From Actinobacillus genomosp. 2 (GTDB lineage: Bacteria > Pseudomonadota > Gammaproteobacteria > Enterobacterales > Pasteurellaceae): a DNA stretch of 64,000 nucleotides. The notes under the pieces were generated by a model, which saw only the letters and a list, made by a program, of their open reading frames with translations, was not told the DNA's origin and did not search any database. Positions 8,876 to 19,503 of this stretch are shown here, piece by piece. Position numbers and translations under genes: made by a program. Location of the stretch: NCBI RefSeq assembly GCF_029773605.1, contig NZ_CP103807.1, forward strand, positions 744,001-808,000. Reading direction: 5' to 3'. Every line of letters starts with the position of its first letter. Within the stretch, counting starts at the first letter, position 1.

Positions 8876-9946
8876 TTATAACTGTTCTGCTTGTTCTAAA
8901 ATTTTTTGCTGTTCTAACGCAAGTTTTTCCAAACGACGTTGTTCTCGACGCTGTTCATCCTCTGCTTCCCAAACATCATAAGCCTGTACAATCTTCGCCA
9001 CTACCGGATGACGAACAATATCTTGGCTATCAAAATAATTAAAACTTAAATCAGGTACATCTTTCAACACTTCCATTGCGTGTCTTAGACCTGATTTTTG
9101 ACTACGAGGTAAATCAACTTGGGTAATATCTCCCGTAATAACGGCTTTTGAATTAAAACCGATACGAGTCAGGAACATTTTCATCTGCTCTGTCGTAGTA
9201 TTTTGGCTTTCATCTAAAATAATAAACGCATCATTTAGAGTACGCCCACGCATATAAGCAAGCGGTGCAATTTCAATCACATTACGTTCCATCAATTTTT
9301 GTGCTTTTTCAAAACCTAACATTTCAAATAAAGCATCATACAAAGGTCTTAAATATGGCTCAATTTTCTGCCCGAGATCGCCGGGTAAAAAACCGAGTTT
9401 TTCGCCGGCTTCAACCGCCGGACGAGTGAGTAAAATTCGGCGAATTTCTTGACGCTCAAGTGATTCTACTGCAGCAGCAACGGCAAGAAACGTTTTTCCT
9501 GTACCGGCTGGTCCAATACCGAAACTAATATCGTGACTAAGAATATTTCTTAAATAAGCTTGCTGATGTTCTCCTCTTGGCTTAATCACGCCTCGCTTCG
9601 TTTTGATTGAAATTTCTCCTTGTCCTCCAACATTCCATTGATTTTGAAGTAACATTCGGCTTTCTTGAATCGCCAAATGAATATCTTCTAGATCCAATTC
9701 TTTGATTTTACCTTTAATGGGGGCGGTATCAATGTAAAGCTGTTTTAAGAGCTTTGCCGCATTTTGCATTAATGTTGCTGAATAATGATTTTCGTCATCA
9801 GATTGAATTGAAAAAGAGAAGCCATTACGAGAAATAGTGAGATTAAAACTTTTCTCAATCAAAGTTAAATGTTCATCAAATGCACCACAAAGCGATTGTA
9901 AACGTGCGTTGTCTTGAGGTTCTAAGGTTAAGAGAATTTCGTTCAA
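8876..9946 (-). CDS. ybeZ: PhoH family ATPase (YbeZ-like)
   Basis: A 356-residue PhoH-type P-loop protein, compared with 346 for E. coli YbeZ. The Walker A motif GPAGTGKT is at residues 145-152; a Walker B-like FIILDESQN and the TRIGFNSKAVITGD sensor region follow. The N-terminal 110 residues match the extra domain typical of the YbeZ group. In E. coli ybeZ precedes ybeY (endoribonuclease for rRNA processing), and the protein is linked to RNA metabolism; here ybeY is not next to it. The gene lies between convergent tktA and upstream fadR on the same strand, 12 bases from fadR, so the two could be co-transcribed. Confidence 0.88.
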   Translation of the reverse strand: MNEILLTLEPQDNARLQSLCGAFDEHLTLIEKSFNLTISRNGFSFSIQSDDENHYSATLMQNAAKLLKQLYIDTAPIKGKIKELDLEDIHLAIQESRMLLQNQWNVGGQGEISIKTKRGVIKPRGEHQQAYLRNILSHDISFGIGPAGTGKTFLAVAAAVESLERQEIRRILLTRPAVEAGEKLGFLPGDLGQKIEPYLRPLYDALFEMLGFEKAQKLMERNVIEIAPLAYMRGRTLNDAFIILDESQNTTTEQMKMFLTRIGFNSKAVITGDITQVDLPRSQKSGLRHAMEVLKDVPDLSFNYFDSQDIVRHPVVAKIVQAYDVWEAEDEQRREQRRLEKLALEQQKILEQAEQL

Positions 9947-9958
9947 AATAACTTGGTC

Positions 9959-10687
9959 CTATTCGTTTTCGCCAAAATTTTCCGGTATGTTTTGTAATAG
10001 TTTTGCCCAAATTGCACTACTCGATTGACGATGCTGTATCATTAATTCTGACGCTTTCGTATGATTTTTTTCAATACAGGCATTCAATAATTCTCGATAA
10101 AAGGCTAATGTTAATTGACGATACGCTGCATCAGAGAAAAAGATACTTGCCACCTGATGGTACATACCTTTAAAGCTATTGAGGATAAGTGCATATACCG
10201 GTTTATTTGCCGTAAAAGTAAATTGTCTAAATAATGTATAGTCAAAAGAAGCAAATGCCTCTGCGGTATCTTGTAAATTATCTAACTGAGAAAAGAAGCC
10301 GATACATTCTTCCGGCTTTAACTTAATCGCTTCCGGAATATAGGCTTCAGCCATACGAGTACGTAACGAAACGACATTAGAAATAATCACCGGTAAATAT
10401 GATTTATCTAATTTGATGATTGTACTAATGATATTAGGTCCGGCAGTTTCCCATACATTATTGACTCGTGTAGGTTTACCGTGTTGAATATGTAACCAGC
10501 CATCACGAGCTAATCGTTGTAGCACTTCTCGTAATGTGGTTCTTGTTACGCCGATTTTATCGGCAAGTTCTCGTTCTGCTGGGAGATCTGTACCTGCTGG
10601 GAAGGTATTGTTCCAAATACTGCGTACGATATACTCTTCCGCCAATGCTGCCGGACTTTGAGCTTTTAAAATATAAGAACTATCCAT
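9959..10687 (-). CDS. fadR: Fatty acid metabolism regulator FadR
   Basis: A 242-residue GntR-family regulator. The N-terminal winged helix (AEEYIVRSIWNNTFPAGT, LPAERELADKIGVTRTTLRE, WLHIQHGKPTRVN) is almost identical to E. coli FadR and is followed by the acyl-CoA-binding FadR_C domain. FadR represses fatty acid degradation and activates unsaturated fatty acid synthesis, and is released from DNA by long-chain acyl-CoA. I place the start at ATG 10685-10687, which has AGGGGA upstream and gives MDSSYILKAQSPA; an ATG six codons further up is less likely. It is divergent from nhaB, as in E. coli. Confidence 0.93.
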   Translation of the reverse strand: MDSSYILKAQSPAALAEEYIVRSIWNNTFPAGTDLPAERELADKIGVTRTTLREVLQRLARDGWLHIQHGKPTRVNNVWETAGPNIISTIIKLDKSYLPVIISNVVSLRTRMAEAYIPEAIKLKPEECIGFFSQLDNLQDTAEAFASFDYTLFRQFTFTANKPVYALILNSFKGMYHQVASIFFSDAAYRQLTLAFYRELLNACIEKNHTKASELMIQHRQSSSAIWAKLLQNIPENFGENE

Positions 10688-10855
10688 GCAATCCCCTGTA
10701 CCCATCCATTAAAATGCTAAAAAATCAAAAAAAGAAACGATTTTTATCTAAAATCAAAAAAAATCTCATCAAAATATGAGATAAAGTCTATTATCCTTTA
10801 ATCGAAACTGGATTACAATTCACAACAGTTATTTATTTTTCATGGAGGTTTTTAA

Positions 10856-12397
10856 ATGAATAGCTCAAACGCTATCTTCAAAAGCTTTTTAGGTAAAGCA
10901 CCGGAATGGTACAAAATTTGTATTATCGCTTTTTTAGTGATTAATCCTTTAATCTATTTCTTTATCAGTCCGTTTGTTGCCGGCTGGACACTTGTTGCCG
11001 AGTTTATCTTTACTTTATCAATGGCATTAAAATGTTATCCGTTACAACCGGGCGGTTTATTGGCGATTGAGGCAGTTGTGATCGGTATGACAAGTCCTCA
11101 TCATGTAAAAGAAGAAATTATGGCAAATTTTGAAGTTATTTTGCTATTAATGTTTATGGTTGCCGGTATCTATTTTATGAAGCAACTGCTTTTATATGTA
11201 TTCACAAAATTACTTATCTCTATTCATTCTAAAAAAGTATTATCTCTTGCTTTCTGTTTAAGTGCCACATTCCTTTCCGCATTCTTAGATGCTTTAACTG
11301 TTATTGCCGTTATTATTAGTGTCGGTACCGGTTTCTATGGGGTATATCATAAAGTTGCTTCAGGTAACAGTTTTGAAGATTCAACTGATATTAGCAATGA
11401 CGATAAAATTATTACTAACAAACAAATTTTAGAGCAATTCCGTGCTTTTTTACGCAGTTTATTAATGCACGCTGCGGTCGGTAGTGCATTAGGTGGCGTG
11501 ATGACAATGGTCGGCGAACCGCAAAACTTAATTATTGCCGGTCAAGCAGAATGGGGATTTGTGGAATTTTTATTACGTGTGTTACCTGTTAGCTTACCGG
11601 TATTAGTTTGTGGTGTAATTACCTGTTTGTTATTAGAACATTTCAAACTATTTGACTATGGTGCTAAATTACCTCGTCGTGTATGGGGTGTGCTTGCTCG
11701 TTACAATCTATTGAAAGAGCAACGTATGACTCAACAAGATCGTGTAAAAATGGGTATTCAAGCATTAGCTGGTATTTGGTTAATTGTTGGACTTGCATTA
11801 CATCTTGCCGATGTAGGGATTATCGGTTTAACAATCATTATTCTTTGTACGGCATTTTGTGGTATTACTGATGAACATGCTATTGGTCGTTCATTCCAAG
11901 AACCAATGCCATTTACCGCTTTAATTGTTGTCTTTTTTACTGTAGTCGCCGTTATTGTCGATTTAAAATTATTTGAACCGATTATCAGCTTTGTTCTTTC
12001 TGCTGATCCTCATTCACAATTAGGTCTTTTCTATGTCTTTAACGGTTTACTCTCGATGATTTCAGATAACGTATTCGTTGGTACGGTGTATATTAATGAA
12101 GCGAAAAGTGCATTAACATCAGGTGTTATCAGCCGTGAACAATTCGATTTAATTGCAGTCGCAATCAATACCGGTACAAACTTACCTTCTGTTGCTACAC
12201 CAAACGGACAGGCTGCGTTCTTATTCTTATTGACTTCTCCGTTCGCACCATTAATCCGACTTTCATACGGTAAAATGTTATATATGGCATTACCATATAC
12301 GCTAGTGCTTTCAATTATTGGTTTTATCTCATTAGAATTTTTACTTCCTACTTTAACAGAGATGATGACACATTGGGGTTGGCTTATCAGCCGTTAA
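10856..12397 (+). CDS. nhaB: Na+/H+ antiporter NhaB
   Basis: A 513-residue inner-membrane antiporter with about 12 helices, the same size as E. coli NhaB (513). It exchanges internal sodium for protons and helps keep pH and sodium balance. Family blocks visible include [18 protein letters not shown], the [19 protein letters not shown] loop, and [23 protein letters not shown] ribosome binding site lies before ATG 10856. The fadR-nhaB divergent pair followed by dsbB is the same arrangement as in E. coli. An intrinsic terminator separates it from dsbB. Confidence 0.96.
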   Translation: MNSSNAIFKSFLGKAPEWYKICIIAFLVINPLIYFFISPFVAGWTLVAEFIFTLSMALKCYPLQPGGLLAIEAVVIGMTSPHHVKEEIMANFEVILLLMFMVAGIYFMKQLLLYVFTKLLISIHSKKVLSLAFCLSATFLSAFLDALTVIAVIISVGTGFYGVYHKVASGNSFEDSTDISNDDKIITNKQILEQFRAFLRSLLMHAAVGSALGGVMTMVGEPQNLIIAGQAEWGFVEFLLRVLPVSLPVLVCGVITCLLLEHFKLFDYGAKLPRRVWGVLARYNLLKEQRMTQQDRVKMGIQALAGIWLIVGLALHLADVGIIGLTIIILCTAFCGITDEHAIGRSFQEPMPFTALIVVFFTVVAVIVDLKLFEPIISFVLSADPHSQLGLFYVFNGLLSMISDNVFVGTVYINEAKSALTSGVISREQFDLIAVAINTGTNLPSVATPNGQAAFLFLLTSPFAPLIRLSYGKMLYMALPYTLVLSIIGFISLEFLLPTLTEMMTHWGWLISR

Positions 12398-12402
12398 CCT
12401 CT

Positions 12403-12437
12403 AAAAAAATCTCCTCATTTTTGGGGAGATTTTTTTT
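12403..12437 (+). terminator. nhaB terminator
   Basis: ATCTCC pairs with GGAGAT across a short loop, framed by a run of seven A and at least seven T bases. Confidence 0.85.
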
Positions 12438-12495
12438 ACGAAAGCTGAGTAAAATCAGGTACAATATCCAAAACTTTTAGACTAAAGGAACTATT

Positions 12496-13035
12496 ATGCT
12501 CAGTTATTTCAAACAACTCTCTCTAAATCGTACGGCATGGTTATTCCTTGCTGTTATTGCTTTTGCTCTTGAAGCAAGCGGTATTTATTTTCAATATGGT
12601 TTAGGATTAGTTCCTTGTGTTATGTGTGTTTATGAACGCCTTGCAATTCTAGGATTAATCATTGCCGGTTTATTAGGTGCAGTTTCTCCCCGTTTTTTTC
12701 TTACTCGCTGGATTGCTTTACTAATTTGGGGTTTTAGTGCCGTTAAAGGACTGGCATTAGCTATCAAACATCATGATTACCAAGCTAACCCTTCCCCATG
12801 GAACCAATGTGAATTTAAACCGGAATTTCCGCAAACAATGCCATTTGATCAATGGTTCCCAAGTATTTTCGCTCCCAGCCCGGTAAATTGTAGTGAGAAA
12901 CAATGGGAAATGCTGGGCTTAGGCATGCCGGAATGGCTTATTGTTGCCTTCGCAATGTTCACACTTGCTTTTGTTATCGTACTCATTAGCCAATTCAAAC
13001 GAGCTAAACCACAATATCGTAGTGTCTTCAGATAA
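12496..13035 (+). CDS. dsbB: Disulfide bond formation protein DsbB
   Basis: A 179-residue inner-membrane protein (E. coli: 176) that reoxidises periplasmic DsbA and passes electrons to quinones. Four membrane helices are visible. Both redox pairs are present: C41-V-M-C44 in the first periplasmic loop, and C105 plus C132 in the second. The WFPSIFAPSPVNC segment is typical. A ribosome binding site (AAAGGA) precedes ATG 12496. Inverted uptake-signal-like sequences separate it from metC. Confidence 0.95.
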   Translation: MLSYFKQLSLNRTAWLFLAVIAFALEASGIYFQYGLGLVPCVMCVYERLAILGLIIAGLLGAVSPRFFLTRWIALLIWGFSAVKGLALAIKHHDYQANPSPWNQCEFKPEFPQTMPFDQWFPSIFAPSPVNCSEKQWEMLGLGMPEWLIVAFAMFTLAFVIVLISQFKRAKPQYRSVFR

Positions 13036-13040
13036 TCTAT

Positions 13041-13084
13041 AAGCGGTCGAATTTTTGCAAAATTTTGCATAAATCAGACCGCTT
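13041..13084. terminator. Inverted uptake-signal-like repeat between dsbB and metC
   Basis: AAGCGGTC (13041-13048) and GACCGCTT (13077-13084) form an 8-bp stem around an AT-rich loop with the TTTTTGCAAAA sequence common beside uptake signals. Likely a weak terminator for dsbB. Confidence 0.45.
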
Positions 13085-13110
13085 TCTTATAACTACAATA
13101 AGGAAACACA

Positions 13111-14301
13111 ATGTCAAATTTCTCTCAACTTGAAACCAAATTTGTCCATGCCGGACGTAAATCTCGTTATACCCAAGGTTCTGTGAATCCTGTCGTTCAA
13201 CGTGCCTCTTCTTTAGTATTTGACTCTGTTGAACAAAAAAAACATGCTACTCGCAATCGCTATAAAGGCGAATTATTTTACGGTAGACGCGGTACTCTCA
13301 CCCACTTCGCTCTCCAAGATGCTATGTGTGAATTAGAAGGCGGAGCCGGCTGCTATCTTTATCCGTGCGGTGCAGCAGCCGTGACTAACTCAATCTTAGC
13401 TTTTGTTGCTCAAGGTGATCACGTATTAATGACTGGTGCAGCTTATGAACCAACCCAAGATTTTTGTAATGTGATCCTAAAGAATATCGGCGTAAGCACT
13501 ACGTATTACGATCCACTTATCGGTGAAGGGATTCGAGATTTAATTCAATCGAATACCAAAGTATTATTTTTAGAATCACCAAGCTCATTAACGATGGAAG
13601 TGCCGGATATCCCGACTTTGGTTCGAGTCGCTCGTGAAGTCAATCCGGATATCGTGATTATGATTGATAATACTTGGGCTGGCGGTGTCCTTTTTCCTGC
13701 TCTTGCATTTGGGATTGATATTTCGATTCAAGCTGGTACGAAATATTTAGTTGGTCACTCTGATGTGATGATTGGTACAGTGGTATCTAATGCACGTTGT
13801 TGGGATCAGCTTCGTGAACGTTCATATTTAATGGGGCAAATGGTTGATGCGGATTCCGCTTATACCACAGCAAGAGGCTTACGTACACTTGGTATTCGTT
13901 TGAAAGAACACCAAGCACGTTCAATTCAAGTGGCACAATGGCTGGCACAACGTCCGGAAGTGAAAGCGGTCTTCCACCCTGCTTTACCAAGTTGTCCAGG
14001 ACACGAATTTTTCAAACGAGATTTTAAAGGTGCAAGCGGTCTGTTTTCATTCGAACTTAACCAAAAGTTAAACGATAAGCAATTAGCTGACTTTTTAGAT
14101 CATTTTGAATTATTTACTATGGCTTATTCTTGGGGCGGTTTTGAATCTCTTATTCTTGCTAACCAACCGGAAGAAATAGCTCGAATCCGTCCGGCAATCG
14201 AAAGAAAACTTAGCGGCACACTGATTCGTATTCACGTTGGTTTAGAAGCTGTTGAAGATCTGATTGCCGATTTAGAAAAAGGCTTTGAACGTTTAAAATA
14301 A
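13111..14301 (+). CDS. metC: Cystathionine beta-lyase
   Basis: A 396-residue PLP enzyme of the Cys/Met metabolism family (E. coli MetC: 395). It splits cystathionine to homocysteine, pyruvate and ammonia in methionine synthesis. The cofactor lysine is K211 in [15 protein letters not shown], and the substrate-binding YGRRGT segment near residue 56 and MIDNTWAGG (PLP-contacting Asp) are visible. [11 protein letters not shown] in the C-terminal domain is typical of MetC. The ribosome binding site AAGGAA lies before ATG 13111. It is a single gene, convergent with htpG across a strong terminator. Confidence 0.93.
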   Translation: MSNFSQLETKFVHAGRKSRYTQGSVNPVVQRASSLVFDSVEQKKHATRNRYKGELFYGRRGTLTHFALQDAMCELEGGAGCYLYPCGAAAVTNSILAFVAQGDHVLMTGAAYEPTQDFCNVILKNIGVSTTYYDPLIGEGIRDLIQSNTKVLFLESPSSLTMEVPDIPTLVRVAREVNPDIVIMIDNTWAGGVLFPALAFGIDISIQAGTKYLVGHSDVMIGTVVSNARCWDQLRERSYLMGQMVDADSAYTTARGLRTLGIRLKEHQARSIQVAQWLAQRPEVKAVFHPALPSCPGHEFFKRDFKGASGLFSFELNQKLNDKQLADFLDHFELFTMAYSWGGFESLILANQPEEIARIRPAIERKLSGTLIRIHVGLEAVEDLIADLEKGFERLK

Positions 14302-14353
14302 GTGTGACAAGCAGTCAAATTTATAGAAAAAGTTACAATTTTTAACTAAAAAT

Positions 14354-14377
14354 AAAGGCTATCTTTCGATAGCCTTT
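14354..14377. terminator. Bidirectional terminator between metC and htpG
   Basis: AAAGGCTATC (14354-14363), loop TTTC, GATAGCCTTT (14368-14377): a perfect 10-bp stem between convergent genes. Confidence 0.9.
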
Positions 14378-14391
14378 TACATCTTCAGCGG

Positions 14392-16269
14392 TTAACCAAG
14401 CAATTTATTCATACGTTTGATAAATGCTGCCGGGTTTTCTAATGAGCCACGCTCTGCAAGCAATGCTTGTTCAAACAATAATTCAATCCAATCATTAAAT
14501 TCTGTTTCATCTGTAAGATCTGCAATTTTCTTAACCATACGATGATCTGGATTTAGCTCGAATGTATATTTCACTTCCGGAGCTTTTTGTCCCATTGCGG
14601 CAAACAGTTTTGCCATTTGAGTGGTCATTTCATCATTGTCAGTAGAAACTACTGCTGGCGTGTCGGTTAAGCGATGCGTTAATACCACTTTTTTAACACG
14701 ATCACCAAAATAGTTTTGTGTACGTTCAAGGAAAGATCCGAATTCCGCTTGTTGTGCTTTTTGGCTCTCTTCTTGTTCCTTATCAGCTAGATCGCCTAAA
14801 TCTAAATCCGATTTAGTGATACTTTGCAACGGTTTGCCGTCAAATTCGGTTAAATGCCCTACTACCCATTCGTCAATACGATCAGATAATAACAGCACTT
14901 CAATACCTTTCTTATTGAACAATTCAAGGTGAGGACTATTTTCCGCTGCCACATAATTATCTGCGGTTAAGAAATAAATCGCTTTCTGACCTTCTTTCAT
15001 TCTGCTTACATAATCCGCCAAACTTACTGTTTGTTCACTAGAATCAGTCTGGGTTGAAGCAAAGCGGAATAATGATGCAATTTGTTGTTTATTGGCAAAA
15101 TCTTCACCGACACCTTCTTTTAACACTAAACCAAATTCATTCCAGAAGGTTTGGTATTTAGCCTGATCATCTTTGGCTAATTTTTCCAATAATTGCAATG
15201 CACGTTTAGTTAATGCCGAACGTAATGAAGCAGTCACTTTATTTTCTTGTAAAATCTCACGTGAAACGTTTAACGGCAAGTCATTCGTGTCTAATAAACC
15301 TCGCATAAAACGGAGGTAATTCGGCATAAACACTTCGGCATCGTCCATAATGAATACACGCTGAACGTAAAGTTTTAAGCCGTGTTTCTGATCACGATTG
15401 AACATATCCCAAGGCGCTTTTGCCGGCACATAAAGTAAGCTGGTATAGTCTTGTTTACCTTCTACTTTATTATGCGCCCAAATGAGCGAATCATTATAAT
15501 CGTGGCTTAAATGTTTATAAAACTCTTGGTATTCTTCGTCTGAAATTTCAGTTTTTGAGCGAGTCCAAAGTGCTTGTGCTTTGTTAATTTTTTCCCATTT
15601 TTGACCGCTTGCTTTGCCTTCTTCATCGTATTCTGTCGTTTGGATTTCAACCGGTAAGCCGATATGATCCGAATATTTACCGATAATTTCACGTAAACGC
15701 CATTCGCTTAAAAATTCTTTTTCTTCTTCACGCAAATGTAAAATGACATCCGTACCGCGTGTCGCTTTCTCAATATCCGCCACCGTATAATCGCCTTCAC
15801 CGGCAGATTCCCAAAATACGGCTTGTGTTTCACCTGCCGCACGGGTTTTTACTGTTACTTTGTCCGCTACAATAAATGCCGAATAAAAACCAACCCCAAA
15901 TTGACCGATTAACTGACTGTCTTTAGCTTGATCCGTACCTAACGAATTCAAAAACTCTTTAGTACCGGATTTAGCAATCGTACCCAAATGATCGATAACC
16001 TGTTCACGGTTCATCCCGATACCGTTATCGCTAATAGTCAGCGTACCTAAAGTTTCATCAAAGCTCACTCGTACACGTAATTCACCATCACCTTCATATA
16101 AAGCTGGGTTGGAAAGTGCTTTAAAACGTAATTTATCTGCCGCATCAGATGCATTAGAGATTAATTCACGTAAGAAAATTTCTTTATTTGAATAAAGTGA
16201 ATGGATCATTAATTGAAGCAGTTGCTTAACTTCCGATTGAAAGCCTCTTGTTTCTTGATTAATACTCAT
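14392..16269 (-). CDS. htpG: Chaperone HtpG (Hsp90)
   Basis: A 625-residue cytoplasmic Hsp90 chaperone (E. coli: 624), an ATP-driven dimer that remodels client proteins. The N-terminal GHKL ATPase shows [15 protein letters not shown], the DNGIGM lid motif, and [11 protein letters not shown]. The middle domain has the NYLRFMRGL(L)D and [11 protein letters not shown] segments, and the C-terminal dimerisation region ends with RMNKLLG. Transcription should start at a near-consensus sigma-32 promoter upstream (16332-16357), so it is expected to be heat-induced. It is a single gene. Confidence 0.97.
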   Translation of the reverse strand: MSINQETRGFQSEVKQLLQLMIHSLYSNKEIFLRELISNASDAADKLRFKALSNPALYEGDGELRVRVSFDETLGTLTISDNGIGMNREQVIDHLGTIAKSGTKEFLNSLGTDQAKDSQLIGQFGVGFYSAFIVADKVTVKTRAAGETQAVFWESAGEGDYTVADIEKATRGTDVILHLREEEKEFLSEWRLREIIGKYSDHIGLPVEIQTTEYDEEGKASGQKWEKINKAQALWTRSKTEISDEEYQEFYKHLSHDYNDSLIWAHNKVEGKQDYTSLLYVPAKAPWDMFNRDQKHGLKLYVQRVFIMDDAEVFMPNYLRFMRGLLDTNDLPLNVSREILQENKVTASLRSALTKRALQLLEKLAKDDQAKYQTFWNEFGLVLKEGVGEDFANKQQIASLFRFASTQTDSSEQTVSLADYVSRMKEGQKAIYFLTADNYVAAENSPHLELFNKKGIEVLLLSDRIDEWVVGHLTEFDGKPLQSITKSDLDLGDLADKEQEESQKAQQAEFGSFLERTQNYFGDRVKKVVLTHRLTDTPAVVSTDNDEMTTQMAKLFAAMGQKAPEVKYTFELNPDHRMVKKIADLTDETEFNDWIELLFEQALLAERGSLENPAAFIKRMNKLLG

Positions 16270-16331
16270 TTTTATCCTCTGTAATTTGCAAAAAATAAGC
16301 GGAATCCCACCGCTTTTAAGTGCTATAATAA

Positions 16332-16357
16332 ATGGGGAAAAACTTTAGCCTTTCAAG
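16332..16357 (-). promoter_or_regulatory. Sigma-32 (heat shock) promoter of htpG
   Basis: On the minus strand, CTTGAAA (16357-16351), a 13-bp spacer and CCCCAT (16337-16332) match the RpoH consensus. It is about 65 bases before the htpG start. Confidence 0.8.
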
Positions 16358-16424
16358 GCATAAGACAAAGTTATTTCCTATTAAAAAATCTGATTCAATC
16401 GTTATGTTTTATCAAATTGATAGT

Positions 16425-16453
16425 TTTACAAAATAAAACCAATCAATCATAAT
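16425..16453 (+). promoter_or_regulatory. Predicted catalase gene promoter
   Basis: TTTACA (16425-16430), 17-bp spacer, CATAAT (16448-16453), about 40 bases before the start codon. I could not recognise an OxyR site with confidence. Confidence 0.4.
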
Positions 16454-16495
16454 ATATCCATACATTGAACCTATTAACTAACTAAGGTAATTATT

Positions 16496-18025
16496 ATGTC
16501 TAATAAATGTCCATTTCATCACACATCATTAACTATGAACAACGGTGCGCCTGTTGTTGATAACCAAAACAGTTTAACCGCTGGTCCTCGTGGTCCATTA
16601 CTTGCACAAGATTTATGGTTAAACGAAAAATTAGCAAACTTCGTACGTGAAGTAATCCCTGAGCGTCGTATGCACGCTAAAGGTTCAGGTGCATTTGGTA
16701 AATTCACAGTAACTCACGATATTACTCAATATACAAAAGCAGCAATCTTCAGCGAAGTAGGTAAAGAAACTGAATTATTCGCTCGTTTTACGACTGTAGC
16801 AGGCGAACGTGGTGCAGCTGATGCAGAACGTGATATCCGTGGTTTCGCAATTAAATTCTATACTGAACAAGGTAACTGGGACTTAGTAGGTAACAATACA
16901 CCTGTATTCTTCTTACGTGATCCGCGTAAATTCCCTGACTTAAACAAAGCGGTTAAACGTGACCCACGTACTAATATGCGTAGTGCAACAAATAACTGGG
17001 ACTTCTGGACTTTATTACCTGAAGCATTCCACCAAGTGACTATCGTAATGTCTGAGCGTGGTATCCCAGCTTCATATCGTCATATGCACGGTTTTGGTTC
17101 ACACACTTATAGTATGATCAACGCTAATAACGAGCGTTTCTGGGTGAAATTCCACTTCCGTACACAACAAGGTATCAAAAATTTAACAAACGAAGAAGCG
17201 GCAGCAATTATCGCTAACGATCGTGAATCACACCAACGTGATTTATACGAGTCAATCGAAAAAGGTGATTTCCCGAAATGGACACTTTATATCCAAGTTA
17301 TGCCTGAAGCTGATGCGGAAAAAGTACCATACCACCCATTCGATTTAACTAAAGTATGGCCAAAATCAGACTATCCATTAATCGAAGTAGGTGTAATGGA
17401 ATTAAACCGTAACCCAGCAAACTTCTTTGCTGATGTTGAACAATCTGCATTTGCTCCAAGCAACTTAGTACCAGGTATCAGCGTATCTCCGGACCGTATG
17501 TTACAAGCACGTTTATTTAACTATGCAGATGCACAACGTTACCGTTTAGGTGTTAACCACCACCAAATCCCAGTAAATGCACCACGTTGCCCAGTTCACA
17601 GCAATGCGCGTGACGGTCAAGGTCGTGTAGATGGTAACTACGGTTCAACTTTACATTATGAACCAAACAGCTTCGGTCAATGGCAAGAACAGGCACAATT
17701 TGCTGAGCCACCACTCAAAATCAACGGTGATGCAGCACATTGGGATTATCGCCAAGATGATTCAGATTACTTCAGCCAACCACGTGTGTTATTCAACAAT
17801 ATGACTGATTCAGAAAAAGAATCACTATTCAAGAATACCGCAGCAGGTATGGGTGATGCATTAGACTTCATCAAATACCGTCATATCCGTAACTGCTACT
17901 TCTGTGACCCTGCTTATGGCGAAGGCGTTGCAAAAGCATTAGGTATGACTGTTGCAGATGCAATGGAAGCATACAATACTGATCCAGCAATGGGTCAACC
18001 AGGTTTATTAAAACCTAACTTCTAA
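16496..18025 (+). CDS. katA: Catalase (clade 3-type, haem)
   Basis: A 509-residue small-subunit monofunctional catalase, which converts hydrogen peroxide to water and oxygen and protects against host oxidative burst. The catalytic His is H60 in [12 protein letters not shown], the paired active-site Asn lies in VGNNTPVFF (N133/N134), and the proximal haem Tyr is Y343 in [14 protein letters not shown]. It resembles H. influenzae HktE in length and sequence. There is no signal peptide, so it is cytoplasmic. Codon use is strongly biased to common codons, as expected of a highly expressed gene. It is a single gene with its own promoter and terminator, divergent from htpG. Confidence 0.95.
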   Translation: MSNKCPFHHTSLTMNNGAPVVDNQNSLTAGPRGPLLAQDLWLNEKLANFVREVIPERRMHAKGSGAFGKFTVTHDITQYTKAAIFSEVGKETELFARFTTVAGERGAADAERDIRGFAIKFYTEQGNWDLVGNNTPVFFLRDPRKFPDLNKAVKRDPRTNMRSATNNWDFWTLLPEAFHQVTIVMSERGIPASYRHMHGFGSHTYSMINANNERFWVKFHFRTQQGIKNLTNEEAAAIIANDRESHQRDLYESIEKGDFPKWTLYIQVMPEADAEKVPYHPFDLTKVWPKSDYPLIEVGVMELNRNPANFFADVEQSAFAPSNLVPGISVSPDRMLQARLFNYADAQRYRLGVNHHQIPVNAPRCPVHSNARDGQGRVDGNYGSTLHYEPNSFGQWQEQAQFAEPPLKINGDAAHWDYRQDDSDYFSQPRVLFNNMTDSEKESLFKNTAAGMGDALDFIKYRHIRNCYFCDPAYGEGVAKALGMTVADAMEAYNTDPAMGQPGLLKPNF

Positions 18026-18121
18026 TTAGAAGTACCCTATTAGCAAATGCAGGCTATTCAAAAACAACGATAGACTTATCGTCAATAGTCTCCTCCTACA
18101 TAATGTTGCATTTGCTTAACC

Positions 18122-18150
18122 AAAAGCCCTATCTTAATAGTAGGGCTTTT
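18122..18150 (+). terminator. Catalase gene terminator
   Basis: AAAAGCCCTA (18122-18131) and TAGGGCTTTT (18141-18150) form a 10-bp stem followed by CTTTT. A short ACGATA/TATCGT hairpin (18067-18082) lies just before it. Confidence 0.8.
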
Positions 18151-18218
18151 CTTTTGTTTGAAATATCAATCTGCGTTAAAATCCCATCGTTTTTTATTTT
18201 TAACAAAAAGGAAAGCTT

Positions 18219-19288
18219 TTGGAATATCGTTATTACATTACCACGGGAATTGCCATTTTTGTTTTGCAATGCCTTGTTTTTAACTTTTCTCGTACTGTAG
18301 GTTGGCTATTCAACTTATCTCCTAAATCACGTAAGATCGTGACATCCATTAGCTATTTAGTTGCAAATGGCTTAGCGATTCTTACCGTCACACGAACATT
18401 TAACGGTTTTAGAATTACGGCACTAATGCTCACTCTATTGCTGTTTGCATTATTGCTTGTGCGGCGATTTACCGCCTATTTAAAGGCAAACAAGCGGTCA
18501 ATTTCGCCTTAAAAATTACCTATCCTTTCGCATTTTTCGGTATTGTTGGGTTCGCTTTATATAACGCTTACACACCGAAAGTCGTGCACTATTCCATACA
18601 ATTGGATAAATCGCTTGAACAACCGCTACGAATTGGTGTGGCTAGCGATCTGCACCTAGGCATATTCTTCGGTGCAAAGCAGTTAGATAAATTATCTGAG
18701 ATTTTTAATCAACAAAAGGTCGATTTGATTTTGTTACCTGGCGATATTATGGATGATAATACCAATGCTTATGTCGCCGAAAATATGCAACCGCATTTTG
18801 CTAAACTCAAAGCGCCTTTAGGGGTTTATGCCACTTTGGGTAATCACGATTTCTTCGGAAAACAGCAAGCGATTGCCAGCGAAATTGAAAAAGCAGGTAT
18901 CCAAGTATTATGGGATCAAGCGGTCGAAATTAACGGAAAATTTACCATTATCGGACGTAATGACGACTTAGTAAAAAATCGACCGAGTACTGCTCAATTA
19001 TTAACGGCAGTAAACTCGAATTTACCGGTGTTTTTACTTGACCATCGCCCAACACAAATCGAACAACATTCGCAATTACCGATTGATTTACAAGTGTCCG
19101 GACATACTCATCACGGGCAAATTTTTCCGGTAAATATCATTACACAAATGATGTACCGCTTGGCTCACGGCTATGAAAAAATCGGTTTAGGTCATTATTT
19201 TGTCACCTCCGGTTACGGCTTTTGGGGCATACCGATGCGACTTGGTACCCAATCTGAAGTCTTGATTATTGATGTAAAAGGAAAATAA
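18219..19288 (+). pseudogene. Membrane-anchored metallophosphoesterase, broken by one frameshift
   Basis: The gene starts at TTG 18219 with an AAGGAAAG ribosome binding site. The first frame encodes membrane helices and runs to 18512; the second carries the rest and is open upstream past 18440. Adding one base around 18440-18465 joins them (…FALLLCAAIYRLFKGKQ…) into a protein of about 356 residues. The catalytic domain is intact: SDLHLG (DxH), PGDIMDD, GNHDFFG and SGHTHHGQ are the metal-binding motifs of calcineurin-type phosphoesterases of the YkuE/YaeI kind. The substrate is unknown. An uptake signal core (18490-18498) sits just after the break. Whether the deletion is real or a sequencing error cannot be told here. 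Confidence 0.75.
18490..18498 (+). repeat. Uptake signal sequence core (Apl type)
   Basis: Exact ACAAGCGGT followed by CAATTT, inside the metallophosphoesterase gene just after its frameshift region. Confidence 0.7.
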
Positions 19289-19302
19289 TCTTAGCTTTAT
19301 GA

Positions 19303-19330
19303 AAACTCCTGAATGAATTTTCAGGAGTTT
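19303..19330 (+). terminator. Terminator after the metallophosphoesterase gene
   Basis: AAACTCCTGA (19303-19312) pairs with TCAGGAGTTT (19321-19330), followed by ATTTTTT. Confidence 0.85.
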
Positions 19331-19425
19331 ATTTTTTACATTTATTGTAATTCCCCTATCTTCAATCACTTACCTTTTGTCAATATCCCTTTACAAAACT
19401 TTCTGCTTGCACACACCTTCATAAA

Positions 19426-19470
19426 ACAATATCTTGTATATAAGAACTTAAAAATCACAATATATAGTGT
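19426..19470 (+). promoter_or_regulatory. Pair of NrdR boxes upstream of nrdA
   Basis: Box 1 ACAATATCTTGTAT (19426-19439) and box 2 ACAATATATAGTGT (19457-19470) resemble the NrdR consensus ACACWATATATWGTGT. Their centres are 31 bp apart, three helical turns, which is the spacing known for NrdR repression of ribonucleotide reductase genes. nrdA begins 34 bases downstream. No nrdR gene is in this window. Confidence 0.75.
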
Positions 19471-19503
19471 TTAAAAATAATAAGATAAAAGGAGACACAT
19501 TTT

